Positions 1 to 9,219 of a stretch of 64,000 nt of DNA are shown here, in pieces. The position numbers and the translations under genes are program-made. The DNA is from Salinispirillum marinum (GTDB taxonomy: Bacteria; Pseudomonadota; Gammaproteobacteria; Pseudomonadales; Natronospirillaceae), in assembly GCF_042651565.1 (NCBI RefSeq), contig NZ_JBHSDF010000005.1. One strand, written 5' to 3'. The notes under the pieces are model-generated. The model did not search any database, had not been told where the DNA came from, and was given only the letters and a program-made list of their open reading frames with translations. The first letter of the stretch is position 1. Each line of letters begins with the position of its first letter.

Positions 1-69
1 CTGTCCGGTACGGATGATGAAATCATCCAACAGTTGCTGAGTGCTGGCCAATTGTTGCTGGACAACTAA
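1..69 (+). CDS. C-terminal end of an unidentified protein (partial)
   Basis: An open frame runs from the first base of the window to a TAA at 67-69 and gives the last 22 residues of a protein, ending ...SAGQLLLDN. It is followed by a strong hairpin terminator, which supports a real gene end. Too little remains to name a family. The start lies outside the window. Confidence 0.6.
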   Translation: MSGTDDEIIQQLLSAGQLLLDN

Positions 70-87
70 GCGTATCTCGCACCTTAG

Positions 88-113
88 AAACGCCGCCGAT
101 GGGCGGCGTTTTC
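88..113 (+). terminator. Rho-independent terminator
   Basis: A ten-base stem (AAACGCCGCC pairing with GGCGGCGTTT) closes a four-base loop (GATG) and runs into TTTTC. It sits 18 bases after the stop of the partial gene and before the next start at 155, so it most likely ends the upstream transcript. Confidence 0.85.
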
Positions 114-154
114 ATTTATACTGCTGGGCATAGCTTAATAGGGGTGCCGTAACG

Positions 155-490
155 ATGTTCGTAAAAAGAAACGCGGATGGTCTCGTGGTGGCTCTGAGTC
201 GTGAGGCCAGTGCGGATTGTACGGAATTCGTGGCTGACGAATCGGATGAAGTGAAGAACTTCGTTCAGATTTCTGACGAAAAAGAAGCCGCCGTAGAAGA
301 CTTGGCTCAGTCGGACTTGGATATGGTTCGGGTAGTAGAAGATCTGGTTAATCTGTTGATTGACAGTAGCGTGATTCGCTTTACGGATTTGCCGTCTGCC
401 GCGCAACAAAAATTGCTGAATCGGCGTGCTATGCGGGATCAAATGAACCCGGTTGATTTATTGGATAACGAAGACGATTTTAATTTCTAA
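155..490 (+). CDS. Small acidic protein, 'tryptophan synthase subunit beta-like' family
   Basis: This 111-residue acidic protein contains a conserved-looking centre (DLDMVRVVEDLVNLLIDSSV, then IRFTDLP) that I recognise from a short gammaproteobacterial family often labelled 'tryptophan synthase subunit beta-like'. That label is historical: the protein is far too short for TrpB and has no PLP-binding lysine motif. An AGGGG stretch precedes the ATG. Its TAA shares one base with the ATG of the next gene, so the two are probably translationally coupled. Function unknown. Confidence 0.75.
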   Translation: MFVKRNADGLVVALSREASADCTEFVADESDEVKNFVQISDEKEAAVEDLAQSDLDMVRVVEDLVNLLIDSSVIRFTDLPSAAQQKLLNRRAMRDQMNPVDLLDNEDDFNF

Positions 491-3400
491 TGAACCTATC
501 TGATGCATTAGCGTTGGCTCATGGCTTTCTGGCTCAACATCTACCGCCTGAGCAACCAGACGTTTTTCATTGTTTTATTTCAGTCAGTAACGGACGACAA
601 AGGGCGACAGTGGTCTGTGGAACCGGCGGTCATTGGACAAGCGCTTGGCGGGAAGCCATCCGGGCACTGCATAAAAAAGCTGATCAAAACACGGAGCACC
701 TGCGTTGGTTACGAGTTGATTGGGTAACTCAGGTATATGCGCATACATGGACTTCATTGGATGCGCTTCTGCAGAAAACAAAGAGAAATTATTTTCGTAA
801 AGGCATCGCCTTAGACAAAGGTTTTAAACGGGCTTTTTTAGAAACCGAATTGCATGCTAATGCGATGCTTTATCCCGGCGCCAAAATCAATCACGCTCAA
901 CTTAATGAGAAAAATTTTACTCGATATCTTCGATTGAAATATGGTGCACAGAGTCATGTAGAATTCACCCCTAAAACAGAGGTTTATTCCTTCGCTACTG
1001 AGGCTGTTTTGGTGGATGACAAGGGCGAACTTCATACAATATCGGGCACGGGCCGCGATAGTGGGCGTCGAGATGTCGAGGCTCTAACGCCTGCTCTAGT
1101 TGGGCAACTGATTCATGATGGCAGTCGCTTTCTCGCTCGACAGGTGAAGTCGTCGGGGCAGTTTGTTTATGGTATTCATCCGTGTTTTGATCGCAGGGTG
1201 CCAGCTTATAACGCCTTGCGGCATGCAAGTAGTACTTATGCCATGCTGGAAGCTTGGGAAGTAACCAGAAGTGTTGAGTTGCGAGAGGCTATAGAGCGTT
1301 CTTTGCTTTATTTGTGCAACAACCTCATTCAGACTCGAACTCTCCCTAATGGCAACGCCGCAGGCGAAACGGCCGCTTTTTTGGTGGATGTGGGTGATGA
1401 AATAAAGCTCGGCGGTAATGCTGTATGCATCTTGGCGTTAACCAAGTATACCGAGCTTACCCGGAACACCACTTACCAAACGCTGCAGCATCAATTGGCT
1501 GTAGGCATTGAACACATGCAGAACCCGGAAACCGGGCAGTTCGTGCATGTATTGCAAGCGAAAGATTTGTCGGTAAAAGAACCTTTCCGCATTATTTATT
1601 ACGATGGTGAAGCGGCCTTCGGCTTGATGCGTTTGTATGGGCTGACGCGAGACCCCCGATGGTTAATGTGCGTGGAACGTGCTTTCACGTATTTTATTGC
1701 GGCCAAACATTGGCAAGCGCATGACCATTGGCTGAGCTACTGCGTTAATGAACTGACCCGCTATCGTCCGGAAGCACGCTACTATCAATTTGGTATCCAA
1801 AACGTTAACGGCTACTTAGATTTTGTGTTAAACCGCATCACGACCTACCCTACGTTGTTGGAATTGATGATGGCGGCGCACAAAATGATTACGAGATTGC
1901 GGCGTGATGCGGAACATGCGCACTTGTTAGAACAACTTGATGTGGCAGAATTTTATCGTGCGTTGGAATATCGGGCGCAATATCTATTGAATGGACATTT
2001 TTGGCCTGAATTGGCGATGTACTTCCAAAAGCCGGAATCTGTGTTGGGTAGCTTTTTTATTCGCCATCATTCATTTCGTGTGAGAATCGACGACGTTGAG
2101 CATTATTTGTCTGGATATGTTGCCTATTTGCAGCATTATTTAACCACTGAGTCGAAGTCCGAATTACCCCAGCAGCATTTTATTGTGAGCGGATCGGTGC
2201 AATTGAACGCCGACGCGGCGTTAGTGTTTGAAATCATGCGGACTGCTGCCATGCGAGCTGGATGCTTGATCAATGCACGTCAAGCCAAGAATAATCGCGT
2301 TTGGTTGACCAGTGCCACCATGACCGCAGAAGCTGAGGCTTGGTTAGGCCAACATGCACCTTTGTTCGGCTGGACACCAGAGGACGATGAAGATAGCTGC
2401 TCTTGGCATTACAGTGGGAATGTAACCATTGCAGAGGCCCGTCAGGTACTGTTTGATACGTCGCCCTTGGTGTCTGGTGTTGGAGTGTCTTGTTGGTCCG
2501 CTGACTCGGTGGCATTGGCGACAGGAGGCCACTGGCGTGTCGAGCCCGCTACGTCGTGGCAAGCTTCTGGCTTGTGTATTGCATTACCTACACTGAAAGC
2601 AGGGCAAATAGTGACTGTTCGGCCAGTAGACGGTAAGCGTGGTTTAACGGTGGCTCAAATTCGAGCAGTCCTGAGAAAAGGCAACTGCCAGATTGCCGGA
2701 CTAATGGCACAAGACCAGTGGGCGTCTATCGCCGAGTTTCGTCTGCCAATTCTGGCGGTGCAAGATGTGGGTACCGCTGTTCTTAACTTTGGTTTTTCTG
2801 CGCGCTCGTTGCTGGGTGGAAAAGTCATTGGGGTGACGGGCAGCTCAGGAAAGACAACCGTATGCGCATTGTTGGAGCATTTGCTGTCCTTTGCAGGACA
2901 GTCTGCGGGCAGTCGACACAGCGCCAACCTTCCACATGGATTGGCATGGAATCTGGCCAGCATGCCGTTTGATGCCGACTATGTAGTTCTGGAAATGGCC
3001 ATTGGGGGAATGGGCGTCAATAGTTTGATGGCGCGACCGGACATAGCGGTATTTCTAAACGTCTCTGCTGCGCACTTGATACACCATCGATCCACGCTCG
3101 AGATCGCAGATAAGAAAAGTCGACTGTTCCTGGGGATGTCGCCCGACGGTGTCGCGGTCATTAATCGGGACATGAAGGAATACTCTGTTGTTGCCGCAGC
3201 TGCGAAAGAGCTTGATATCCGCCTAATTACCTTTGGTTGTCATCAAGACGCCGATTATCGACTGATGACGTCTCCAGAGATACAAAGTTTGACATGGCAG
3301 GTCAATGACCAAACATTTAATTGGTCGCTCACGAATCCCGAAACCTTTTGCAGTGTGCCTTTGCAACTCAACGTTTTGGCAGCCATCGCAGTGTTGGAGG

Positions 3401-3909
3401 TGTTGGGCGTAGCTATCGAGCAAGCATTACCTGCATTGTCTACGTTTTCAGCGCCTGCAGGCAGAGGAAACCAGCGTGATTTAATGTTAGGTGAACGGCG
3501 AATCTGTGTTATAGACGAAAGCTATAATGCCAATCCCGATTCTATGCGTGCCGCGCTGGACCGGTTCGCTAACCTGCCGAAGGTATCCGGTAAGTCATGG
3601 CTGGTGCTGGGTGATATGTTGGAATTAGGCGCTGATGAACTGGCGTTGCATCGGGATTTGGCCACAGCCATTAAGCAAACGAAGGCAGATCGAGTTCTAC
3701 TTTTTGGCTCATTGATGTCAACCCTCGAATCGGAATTAAAGAAGACAGGTCAGACCTGTCAAACATTTACTGACTTATCTGCATTGCAAAAGGCGTTGAT
3801 CGCAGAGCTCTCGGATGGCGATCGAGTATTGATTAAAGCATCACACGGTACTGGGTTGCATGCTTTGATCACGTATTTGGGTCGTGAAGCGGTACCTGAG
3901 CCTCAATAA
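490..3909 (+). CDS. Large fusion protein: alpha/alpha-barrel-like region plus C-terminal MurF-like ligase
   Basis: This 1139-residue cytoplasmic-looking protein has no signal peptide. Residues about 1-190 match nothing I recognise. Residues about 200-550 are helical with repeats such as YDGEAAFGLMRLYG and resemble six-hairpin (alpha/alpha) glycosidase or epimerase barrels. A linker at about 555-770 may hold a degenerate MurF N-terminal domain. From about 778 to the end it is Mur-ligase-like: P-loop GVTGSSGKTT (K788), the MurF signature YNANPDSM (1012-1019) and LVLGDMLELG. MurF joins a dipeptide to a UDP-MurNAc-tripeptide using ATP; here the usual UDP-binding domain is missing or replaced, so the substrate is probably different. 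The start overlaps the preceding stop (TAATGA), implying a two-gene operon. Family is inferred; function is not known. Confidence 0.8.
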   Translation: MNLSDALALAHGFLAQHLPPEQPDVFHCFISVSNGRQRATVVCGTGGHWTSAWREAIRALHKKADQNTEHLRWLRVDWVTQVYAHTWTSLDALLQKTKRNYFRKGIALDKGFKRAFLETELHANAMLYPGAKINHAQLNEKNFTRYLRLKYGAQSHVEFTPKTEVYSFATEAVLVDDKGELHTISGTGRDSGRRDVEALTPALVGQLIHDGSRFLARQVKSSGQFVYGIHPCFDRRVPAYNALRHASSTYAMLEAWEVTRSVELREAIERSLLYLCNNLIQTRTLPNGNAAGETAAFLVDVGDEIKLGGNAVCILALTKYTELTRNTTYQTLQHQLAVGIEHMQNPETGQFVHVLQAKDLSVKEPFRIIYYDGEAAFGLMRLYGLTRDPRWLMCVERAFTYFIAAKHWQAHDHWLSYCVNELTRYRPEARYYQFGIQNVNGYLDFVLNRITTYPTLLELMMAAHKMITRLRRDAEHAHLLEQLDVAEFYRALEYRAQYLLNGHFWPELAMYFQKPESVLGSFFIRHHSFRVRIDDVEHYLSGYVAYLQHYLTTESKSELPQQHFIVSGSVQLNADAALVFEIMRTAAMRAGCLINARQAKNNRVWLTSATMTAEAEAWLGQHAPLFGWTPEDDEDSCSWHYSGNVTIAEARQVLFDTSPLVSGVGVSCWSADSVALATGGHWRVEPATSWQASGLCIALPTLKAGQIVTVRPVDGKRGLTVAQIRAVLRKGNCQIAGLMAQDQWASIAEFRLPILAVQDVGTAVLNFGFSARSLLGGKVIGVTGSSGKTTVCALLEHLLSFAGQSAGSRHSANLPHGLAWNLASMPFDADYVVLEMAIGGMGVNSLMARPDIAVFLNVSAAHLIHHRSTLEIADKKSRLFLGMSPDGVAVINRDMKEYSVVAAAAKELDIRLITFGCHQDADYRLMTSPEIQSLTWQVNDQTFNWSLTNPETFCSVPLQLNVLAAIAVLEVLGVAIEQALPALSTFSAPAGRGNQRDLMLGERRICVIDESYNANPDSMRAALDRFANLPKVSGKSWLVLGDMLELGADELALHRDLATAIKQTKADRVLLFGSLMSTLESELKKTGQTCQTFTDLSALQKALIAELSDGDRVLIKASHGTGLHALITYLGREAVPEPQ

Positions 3910-3925
3910 CGCTTCATGCCACGCT

Positions 3926-5851
3926 TTAGCGCACGGCCGTCCCCGTTTGCGCATCCAACCCAAGGTCCGCCAATGTATTCACATCATCGGCGGTGGTGAC
4001 ACCCTGCGCGATCATGGTAATGCCCAGTGAATGGCCGATGGAGCACAGGCCGCGCACGAAAGTTTGGTTGCCGGAGTCTTGCTGAATATTGCGGATAAGG
4101 GCATGGTCAATTTTAATGTAGGACAGCCCCAAGTCTTGCAGGTTTTCGAGGCGGGCAAATTCTGGCCCGACATGCTCCAAGCCAATGCGCGCACCGCACG
4201 CTTGGAGTTCGTTGCACAGCACCCGGAATGCTTGTGCGTGGCGAATAGCGCAAAATTCATGGCATTCGAAATCAAGCTGTTGCGCCGCTTTAGGGGCACT
4301 TTCAAGCATTTTGAGCAGTGCTTGCCGGAACCCAGTGTCTTGAACCGATTCAGTGGCAATATTGACCGCCAGTCGGGCGTTTTGATGTTCAGGTAAGGCA
4401 GCCAAACGCAACGCTTCTTTGATAACGCACAAATCCATTTTGGGCAGCAGGCCCAGCCGTGCCATCCAGGGTACAAAGTAACGGGCTGGCCGCAGGGCAC
4501 CGTCCAGTTGCCAGCGCGCGGGGACTTCCGTATGAAACAGCTCACCCTGCAGGGTACGGACTGGATAACTCGCCAAGTCCGGAGACACTTTTGTTAAAGC
4601 TTCTTCCAGTACACGACGCCATTCATCCAGGTTCGCATGTGGTGCCTCGCGTTGTTGCAGCGTGGTCATGACCATACCACGAGGGCCATTTTGCTCGGCT
4701 TCAGCCAAGGCACCGTCAAGCTGCATCATTAATTTGCCACGAGTCGCCGACTCGTCAAATTCGCAACAGGCCAGTGGTAACGCAAATTCATCCTCCGGGT
4801 GGGTGCTGATGAGTCGATCCAGCAACTCATCCAGCGTTTGGCGTATGCGTTTCGCCATGGGTTGAGGGTCGTACAAGCTGGGAATCAATAAAATAAAATC
4901 ACTGCCGTTCAGGCGACCGGAAAAGCATTGTCCGTGGGTGTCCGTTACTTGCTGCAGCACGCGTGCTACGTCTTTCAAGAACTGATCCGTCGCCACGCGG
5001 CCCAGTTGTGTATTGACATCCTGCAGGTTCATCACCCGAATGATCAGCAAGGCGGCATCGTGATCCGTGGTATCCACGGCTAATTGCCCATCCAGCACAT
5101 TAAAGAAGTGCTCGCGATTAGGTAGACCTGTTAAGTCATCGTGTTGCAAGCGTCGGCGCAGGGTGTCGAGCTGCCGGGTTTCTTTTTCCAGCATGTCGCG
5201 TACCCGCTCGGAGAGCAGGTTCATGGCACTAACTAAACGCTTGAATTCGTGGATACGTGGTTCATCTGACCGGATAAAGCGACGATCGCCTATGGCTTCG
5301 GCTTGCTGCACCACAGTATCTAGAGGCCGTGATACCGATTTCAAAAACCAAGTGCCGAGCAAACCACAAAAAAGGCCCATGGCCACGAACCATTGCAACA
5401 GCCGGACAGTGCTTTGCCAGAGTGCATCAACGGCGTAGCCGCTGTGGCTCAGCACGGTTAGGGTGCCGTATTGCTCCCAGCCATCTTGCACCAATGCTTC
5501 CCCGGCTTCCGCGTGTATTGGTACCCAGTTTTGAAACCATTGCGGTGCCTGTGCCGTCGTGGCCGACCGTTGCGCGCGCTCGACCATGACGCGCCCTTCC
5601 GGATCCGTTAGGGTGATGCGTTGATAGTGTCCGGCATCAAACTGTGCGGCGACCAACAGTTCAATGGTGATGGGGTCCTTGTCCAGTTGCGACATGGACA
5701 AGGCGAGGGACGTGGCGTTGTCAATGTTCTTGAGTTGCAACTGTTGGGTGAGGACCTGTTGCGCCGACAAGGTACTGACGAGAAAGCTGCCACCAAAGGC
5801 GAGCAACATCATGCAGCCGATGGCAATCCAGAGTTGTTTAATCAATGACAT
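3926..5851 (-). CDS. lapD: LapD-like c-di-GMP receptor (LapD_MoxY_N, HAMP, degenerate GGDEF and EAL)
   Basis: LapD is an inner-membrane receptor that, when bound to c-di-GMP, holds the protease LapG and protects surface adhesins. This 641-residue protein has TM1 (about 8-28), a periplasmic segment, TM2 (about 150-172), HAMP, GGDEF and EAL. The GGDEF motif reads NGSDF and the EAL signature HTEVPARW, so both enzymes are probably dead, as in LapD. An upstream in-frame extension to 6169 exists, but the ATG at 5851 has GGAGG nine bases before it and begins with the TM helix, so I start there. It lies 49 bases after lapG on the same strand, the classical pairing. No large LapA-type adhesin or its type I secretion system is in the window. 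Confidence 0.92.
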   Translation of the reverse strand: MSLIKQLWIAIGCMMLLAFGGSFLVSTLSAQQVLTQQLQLKNIDNATSLALSMSQLDKDPITIELLVAAQFDAGHYQRITLTDPEGRVMVERAQRSATTAQAPQWFQNWVPIHAEAGEALVQDGWEQYGTLTVLSHSGYAVDALWQSTVRLLQWFVAMGLFCGLLGTWFLKSVSRPLDTVVQQAEAIGDRRFIRSDEPRIHEFKRLVSAMNLLSERVRDMLEKETRQLDTLRRRLQHDDLTGLPNREHFFNVLDGQLAVDTTDHDAALLIIRVMNLQDVNTQLGRVATDQFLKDVARVLQQVTDTHGQCFSGRLNGSDFILLIPSLYDPQPMAKRIRQTLDELLDRLISTHPEDEFALPLACCEFDESATRGKLMMQLDGALAEAEQNGPRGMVMTTLQQREAPHANLDEWRRVLEEALTKVSPDLASYPVRTLQGELFHTEVPARWQLDGALRPARYFVPWMARLGLLPKMDLCVIKEALRLAALPEHQNARLAVNIATESVQDTGFRQALLKMLESAPKAAQQLDFECHEFCAIRHAQAFRVLCNELQACGARIGLEHVGPEFARLENLQDLGLSYIKIDHALIRNIQQDSGNQTFVRGLCSIGHSLGITMIAQGVTTADDVNTLADLGLDAQTGTAVR

Positions 5852-5900
5852 GGTCGTACGCCTCCAAAAAAAACAAGACCTTGTGCAGGAGCTAAAGCGT

Positions 5901-6623
5901 TCATAACTGGATACCTTCTTGTTGCATGCGTTGCAGCACATCACCCCAGCGCGATACGCGTGCCGTCGGGTCGGCGGCCGAGGTGCTGCTGTTGCCCACC
6001 CAAAGACCGCGGTCATTAAAACTGAACACGGGTCGTAAGTCTGTGCGCTGCGTCGCAGGAACGATATTTGGGTTAATGTTGTCGAGATTTTGCGGTATGG
6101 CATTGGCGGTGGGGTAATAGCCCAGCACCATGTGCGCTTGCGAGCTGCCTTGGTATTGTGCGTTAACATAAATTAATCGGAGCCGCTCGTTGGGTACGCC
6201 CAGCAAACGCAAGGTGATGTATTTGGCAATGCTGTAGTCTTCGCAATCACCTGCGGCCTGGCCGAGGGTTTGCAACGGGGAAGCCCAATAGTCTTCTTCG
6301 CCCCAGAGTTCTAAGTCGTCTACCCAGAGTACCTGTTGGTTAAAAAAGTCGTTAACGGTGCGCAGTATATCGGGTTCGGTCATGTTGCGGGCGCTGTCCA
6401 TCATGCTGAACCATTGCTGCAATACAAACACGCCTGCGTCACCGTATTCCGTATGCATGACGGTTCTAACCCGCGCGGTGTCCAGGGTGACGGCGGGCGT
6501 CGAAGCGGACAGGAAGAGCACAAAGACAGCGCTGACGGCATAGAAGCAGCGCATGCCATAACGACCATGGCGCCAATGGGCGCGCCAGCCTCTGTACCCG
6601 GATCGGCCCATGGCCACACTCAT
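5901..6623 (-). CDS. lapG: LapG-like periplasmic cysteine protease (transglutaminase-like, BTLCP)
   Basis: LapG clips the N-terminal retention module of large biofilm adhesins when LapD releases it. The catalytic Cys is visible in AAGDCEDYS and the His in AHMVLGYY; an Asp lies downstream (ATQRTDLRP or the earlier LDN). A hydrophobic segment (FYAVSAVFVLFLSAST) gives a signal peptide. The start is uncertain: an upstream TTG at 6650 and ATGs at 6623, 6611 and 6554 are in frame, none with a strong ribosome site; 6554 would give the most compact signal peptide. lapD follows 49 bases downstream and is probably co-transcribed. Confidence 0.88.
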   Translation of the reverse strand: MSVAMGRSGYRGWRAHWRHGRYGMRCFYAVSAVFVLFLSASTPAVTLDTARVRTVMHTEYGDAGVFVLQQWFSMMDSARNMTEPDILRTVNDFFNQQVLWVDDLELWGEEDYWASPLQTLGQAAGDCEDYSIAKYITLRLLGVPNERLRLIYVNAQYQGSSQAHMVLGYYPTANAIPQNLDNINPNIVPATQRTDLRPVFSFNDRGLWVGNSSTSAADPTARVSRWGDVLQRMQQEGIQL

Positions 6624-6748
6624 TCCATACACTCGTGGTTTTGTTCTCAAGATTCACTGACTATACTAACCAAGTGCCCTAGCGATGTAGAGCATTGAAT
6701 ACGTGCCTGTCTGAATTTCACCCCACACCACCCCAGTAAGGACAGAAT

Positions 6749-7702
6749 ATGCAGCAGTGGATCCGGTTCATTATTCTCTCGATTTTCTTGTCGGGTTCGG
6801 CGGCTGCATTCAGTTTGGAGCCGCGCATCGTGGGTGGCGATGAAGTGGCAGGCAGTAGCGAGGAAGATGCTTTTAGCTATACGGTAGGTGTGTTTTCATC
6901 CGGTGGCGTGTGTGGTGGAAGTTATATTGGCAACCGAATGATTCTGACGGCGGCGCATTGTGTGGAAGACAGTACCTCGGTGACGGTGCGCTTCAGTGAA
7001 ACCGGTAGTATGTTTGTCACGGCAGGGGATTCGGTTTTTTATGCGAACGACACGGTGGTGATCAAGGTGTCGGATTGGTACATCCATCCTGATTATCGAG
7101 CGTCCTCGTACGATAATGATGTTGCCGTGTTGGTGTTGAGTGAGAACCCGCCAGGCTTTGCGCGGTCGATTGCGTTGGCCTCAAAGCCACAAACAGATTC
7201 AATCATCTCGAATAGGCTGACTATGACGGCCTATGGCTGGGGATTAACCCGTGAAGATGGGGACTTGGCTGATGAGTTGCAGTTTGTTGAGCTTGGTGCG
7301 GATAGCATGGAATACTGCCGTTCGCGATACGGCGAAAGCACCATCACTAACAAGATGATTTGTGCCGGCGGTTCGTCCCTTCTTGATCAAGGTCAAGACA
7401 CCTGCCAAGGCGATAGCGGCGGACCTTTGGTTTATGTTGAAGGTGGCACGCCCTATATTGTCGGTATAACCAGTTTTGGTTCTGGTTGTGCAGAACTTGG
7501 AATCCCCGGCGTTTACGCTCGGGTATCGGCCTTTATTGATTGGATCAATGCCATGACACCGTCTTCCGTGCCCGTTTATCAACAGGTGGTGGGGCCGCGC
7601 TCTGGCGAGCCATTTCATGGCGCCATGGGCCCGGGGTGGTTAGTCGTTTTACTCGCACTGTTTTTCTGGGGCCGCCGCGTACGCTCGGGTTCGTTACAAT
7701 AG
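6749..7702 (+). CDS. Secreted trypsin-like serine protease (S1) with C-terminal membrane tail
   Basis: The 317-residue protein has a signal peptide (about 1-21), the zymogen-type activation site RIVGG and the S1 triad: His in LTAAHC, Asp in DNDVAVL and Ser in GDSGGPL. Cysteines around these motifs suggest disulfides. The C-terminus is unusual: a Gly/Pro-containing stretch, one hydrophobic helix (WLVVLLALFFWG) and a basic end (RRVRSG), resembling a GlyGly-CTERM or rhombosortase-type sorting tail. AAGGA precedes the ATG by eight bases. It is divergent from lapG across a 98-126 base gap and its 3' end overlaps the convergent mltF by nine bases. Confidence 0.93.
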   Translation: MQQWIRFIILSIFLSGSAAAFSLEPRIVGGDEVAGSSEEDAFSYTVGVFSSGGVCGGSYIGNRMILTAAHCVEDSTSVTVRFSETGSMFVTAGDSVFYANDTVVIKVSDWYIHPDYRASSYDNDVAVLVLSENPPGFARSIALASKPQTDSIISNRLTMTAYGWGLTREDGDLADELQFVELGADSMEYCRSRYGESTITNKMICAGGSSLLDQGQDTCQGDSGGPLVYVEGGTPYIVGITSFGSGCAELGIPGVYARVSAFIDWINAMTPSSVPVYQQVVGPRSGEPFHGAMGPGWLVVLLALFFWGRRVRSGSLQ

Positions 7703-9127
7703 CGGTGGTAAAGCGATGCCTGGCAAGCTGGGTTGCAGCTCAGGGCTGATCCCGTTACCTTCGCCCTGTTCCGGGAAGAGCCAGCGCAGCAGGTCGTAAT
7801 AGCGCCGAATGTTCTGCACATAAACCACGGGTTCGTCGCCACGGGCAAAACCAAATCGGGTGAATTCGTAATACTCCGGGTCGCGTAATTTGGGCAGAAT
7901 TTGCTGCAAATCCAACCAATGATCAGGACTGTATTCCAGCAATTCGGCGATACGTCGTGCATCCTCCAAGTGGCCTAAGCCCACATTGTAGGCGGCTAGG
8001 GTGAACCACATGCGGTCCGGGTCCGTGATGTGTTCGGGCAAACGGCCATAAAGACTGTTAATGTACTGTGCGCCGCCAAAAATGCTTTGCGTCGGGTTTA
8101 GGCGGTTGGTTACGCCCAGGTCGCCCGCCGTGCGCAAGGTCAACATCATGACCCCACGAACCCCCGTCGGGGACACCGCACGCGGGCGCCAGTGTGATTC
8201 CTGATAGCCCACCGCCGCCAGCAGGCGCCAGTCTAAATTGTACTGTTCGGCGGCCTGTTGAAAGTCAGTGATGAGCGCTGGTAAGCGCGACGCCACATGC
8301 CGTTCAAACAATCGAATGCCGACATAGTCAAATTCTCGTAGATGGCCAAAGTAACGGTCGAGTACCAATTGCAACTGACCAGAGGCCTCTTGTTGCTCAA
8401 TAAAGGCGTTGGCCGCATCGCGCAAGCTGGTGTCTTTGTCGATGGGAAACAACCAGCCGACCGGAATGGGTTCCGTTAAATCAAATGCGTGGCGTAGGGT
8501 GGGGTAAAACGGTTGATAAAATGCGTGGTCATTGGAGTCGATGATGGCGTAATCCAGCTCACCAGCCACCACTTTTTTGATCAGCGCTTCAGTGTTCAAG
8601 GCGTATGCGGCGAGGTTCAGGTCAGGGTATTGCCCTCGTAACTCTTGCGCCGCTAGGGCTTGCGTGCTGTCCTGTTTGACCCCACCGCGCAGGCCAACCA
8701 GTTCCTCGGGCGAGCGCACCGCTGTCTGCGAATACACCACTTGATGCAGTGCTTCCATATACGGGCGCGAATAACCTAACGCGCTATCGGGAGGTGTACT
8801 CACCGTTAGGCCGCCAATGGCAATGTCGGCAAAACCTAACTCCACCGCTTTGTACAGTTCCGCGTAGGAGTTGACCGTTTGCACTTGCAGTTCAACCCCA
8901 AGGGCTTGCGCAAAGGTGCTGGCCCAACTGACTTCAAAGGTGGTGTTTTGGCCGTTTATGTGCCGGGTATCCTCGACCACGACGGCTCGCAGTAGGCCAT
9001 CGCGCTGTATGGTTTCGACATGGGTTAAATTGGAAAAACCGAGAATAAACAGTATGACAACCACAGACAGGGCCATCGCCCAGCGCAGCGTGCGTTTTAA
9101 ATAGCGTTGTCGGGTGAGAATGTGCAT
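7694..9127 (-). CDS. mltF: Membrane-bound lytic murein transglycosylase F
   Basis: MltF cleaves peptidoglycan between MurNAc and GlcNAc to form 1,6-anhydro ends. The 477-residue protein has an N-terminal hydrophobic anchor (ALSVVVILFILGF, about 19-31), a solute-binding-protein family 3 domain (about 40-270) and a C-terminal SLT domain, with the catalytic Glu in GYQESHW and the following GVRGVMMLT. Length and domain order match the family. The ATG at 9127 has no strong ribosome site. Divergent from purL. Confidence 0.95.
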   Translation of the reverse strand: MHILTRQRYLKRTLRWAMALSVVVILFILGFSNLTHVETIQRDGLLRAVVVEDTRHINGQNTTFEVSWASTFAQALGVELQVQTVNSYAELYKAVELGFADIAIGGLTVSTPPDSALGYSRPYMEALHQVVYSQTAVRSPEELVGLRGGVKQDSTQALAAQELRGQYPDLNLAAYALNTEALIKKVVAGELDYAIIDSNDHAFYQPFYPTLRHAFDLTEPIPVGWLFPIDKDTSLRDAANAFIEQQEASGQLQLVLDRYFGHLREFDYVGIRLFERHVASRLPALITDFQQAAEQYNLDWRLLAAVGYQESHWRPRAVSPTGVRGVMMLTLRTAGDLGVTNRLNPTQSIFGGAQYINSLYGRLPEHITDPDRMWFTLAAYNVGLGHLEDARRIAELLEYSPDHWLDLQQILPKLRDPEYYEFTRFGFARGDEPVVYVQNIRRYYDLLRWLFPEQGEGNGISPELQPSLPGIALPPLL

Positions 9128-9219
9128 GTCAGCGATGAAACTTGCTCTGGTTTTGAGTATTATACGCGCCGCTCAATGCGTTCGTGCTTTTTTTAATCCT
9201 GAACAGAGGCAAACCCCAC

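Noticed and set aside
155..490. Annotation as tryptophan synthase beta subunit
   Set aside because: At 111 residues with no PLP-lysine motif it cannot be TrpB; the name is inherited from a family label.
5852..6169. N-terminal extension of lapD by 106 residues
   Set aside because: It overlaps lapG on the same strand, encodes a Cys/Arg-rich sequence unlike any domain, and a strong GGAGG-preceded ATG at 5851 begins the expected TM helix.
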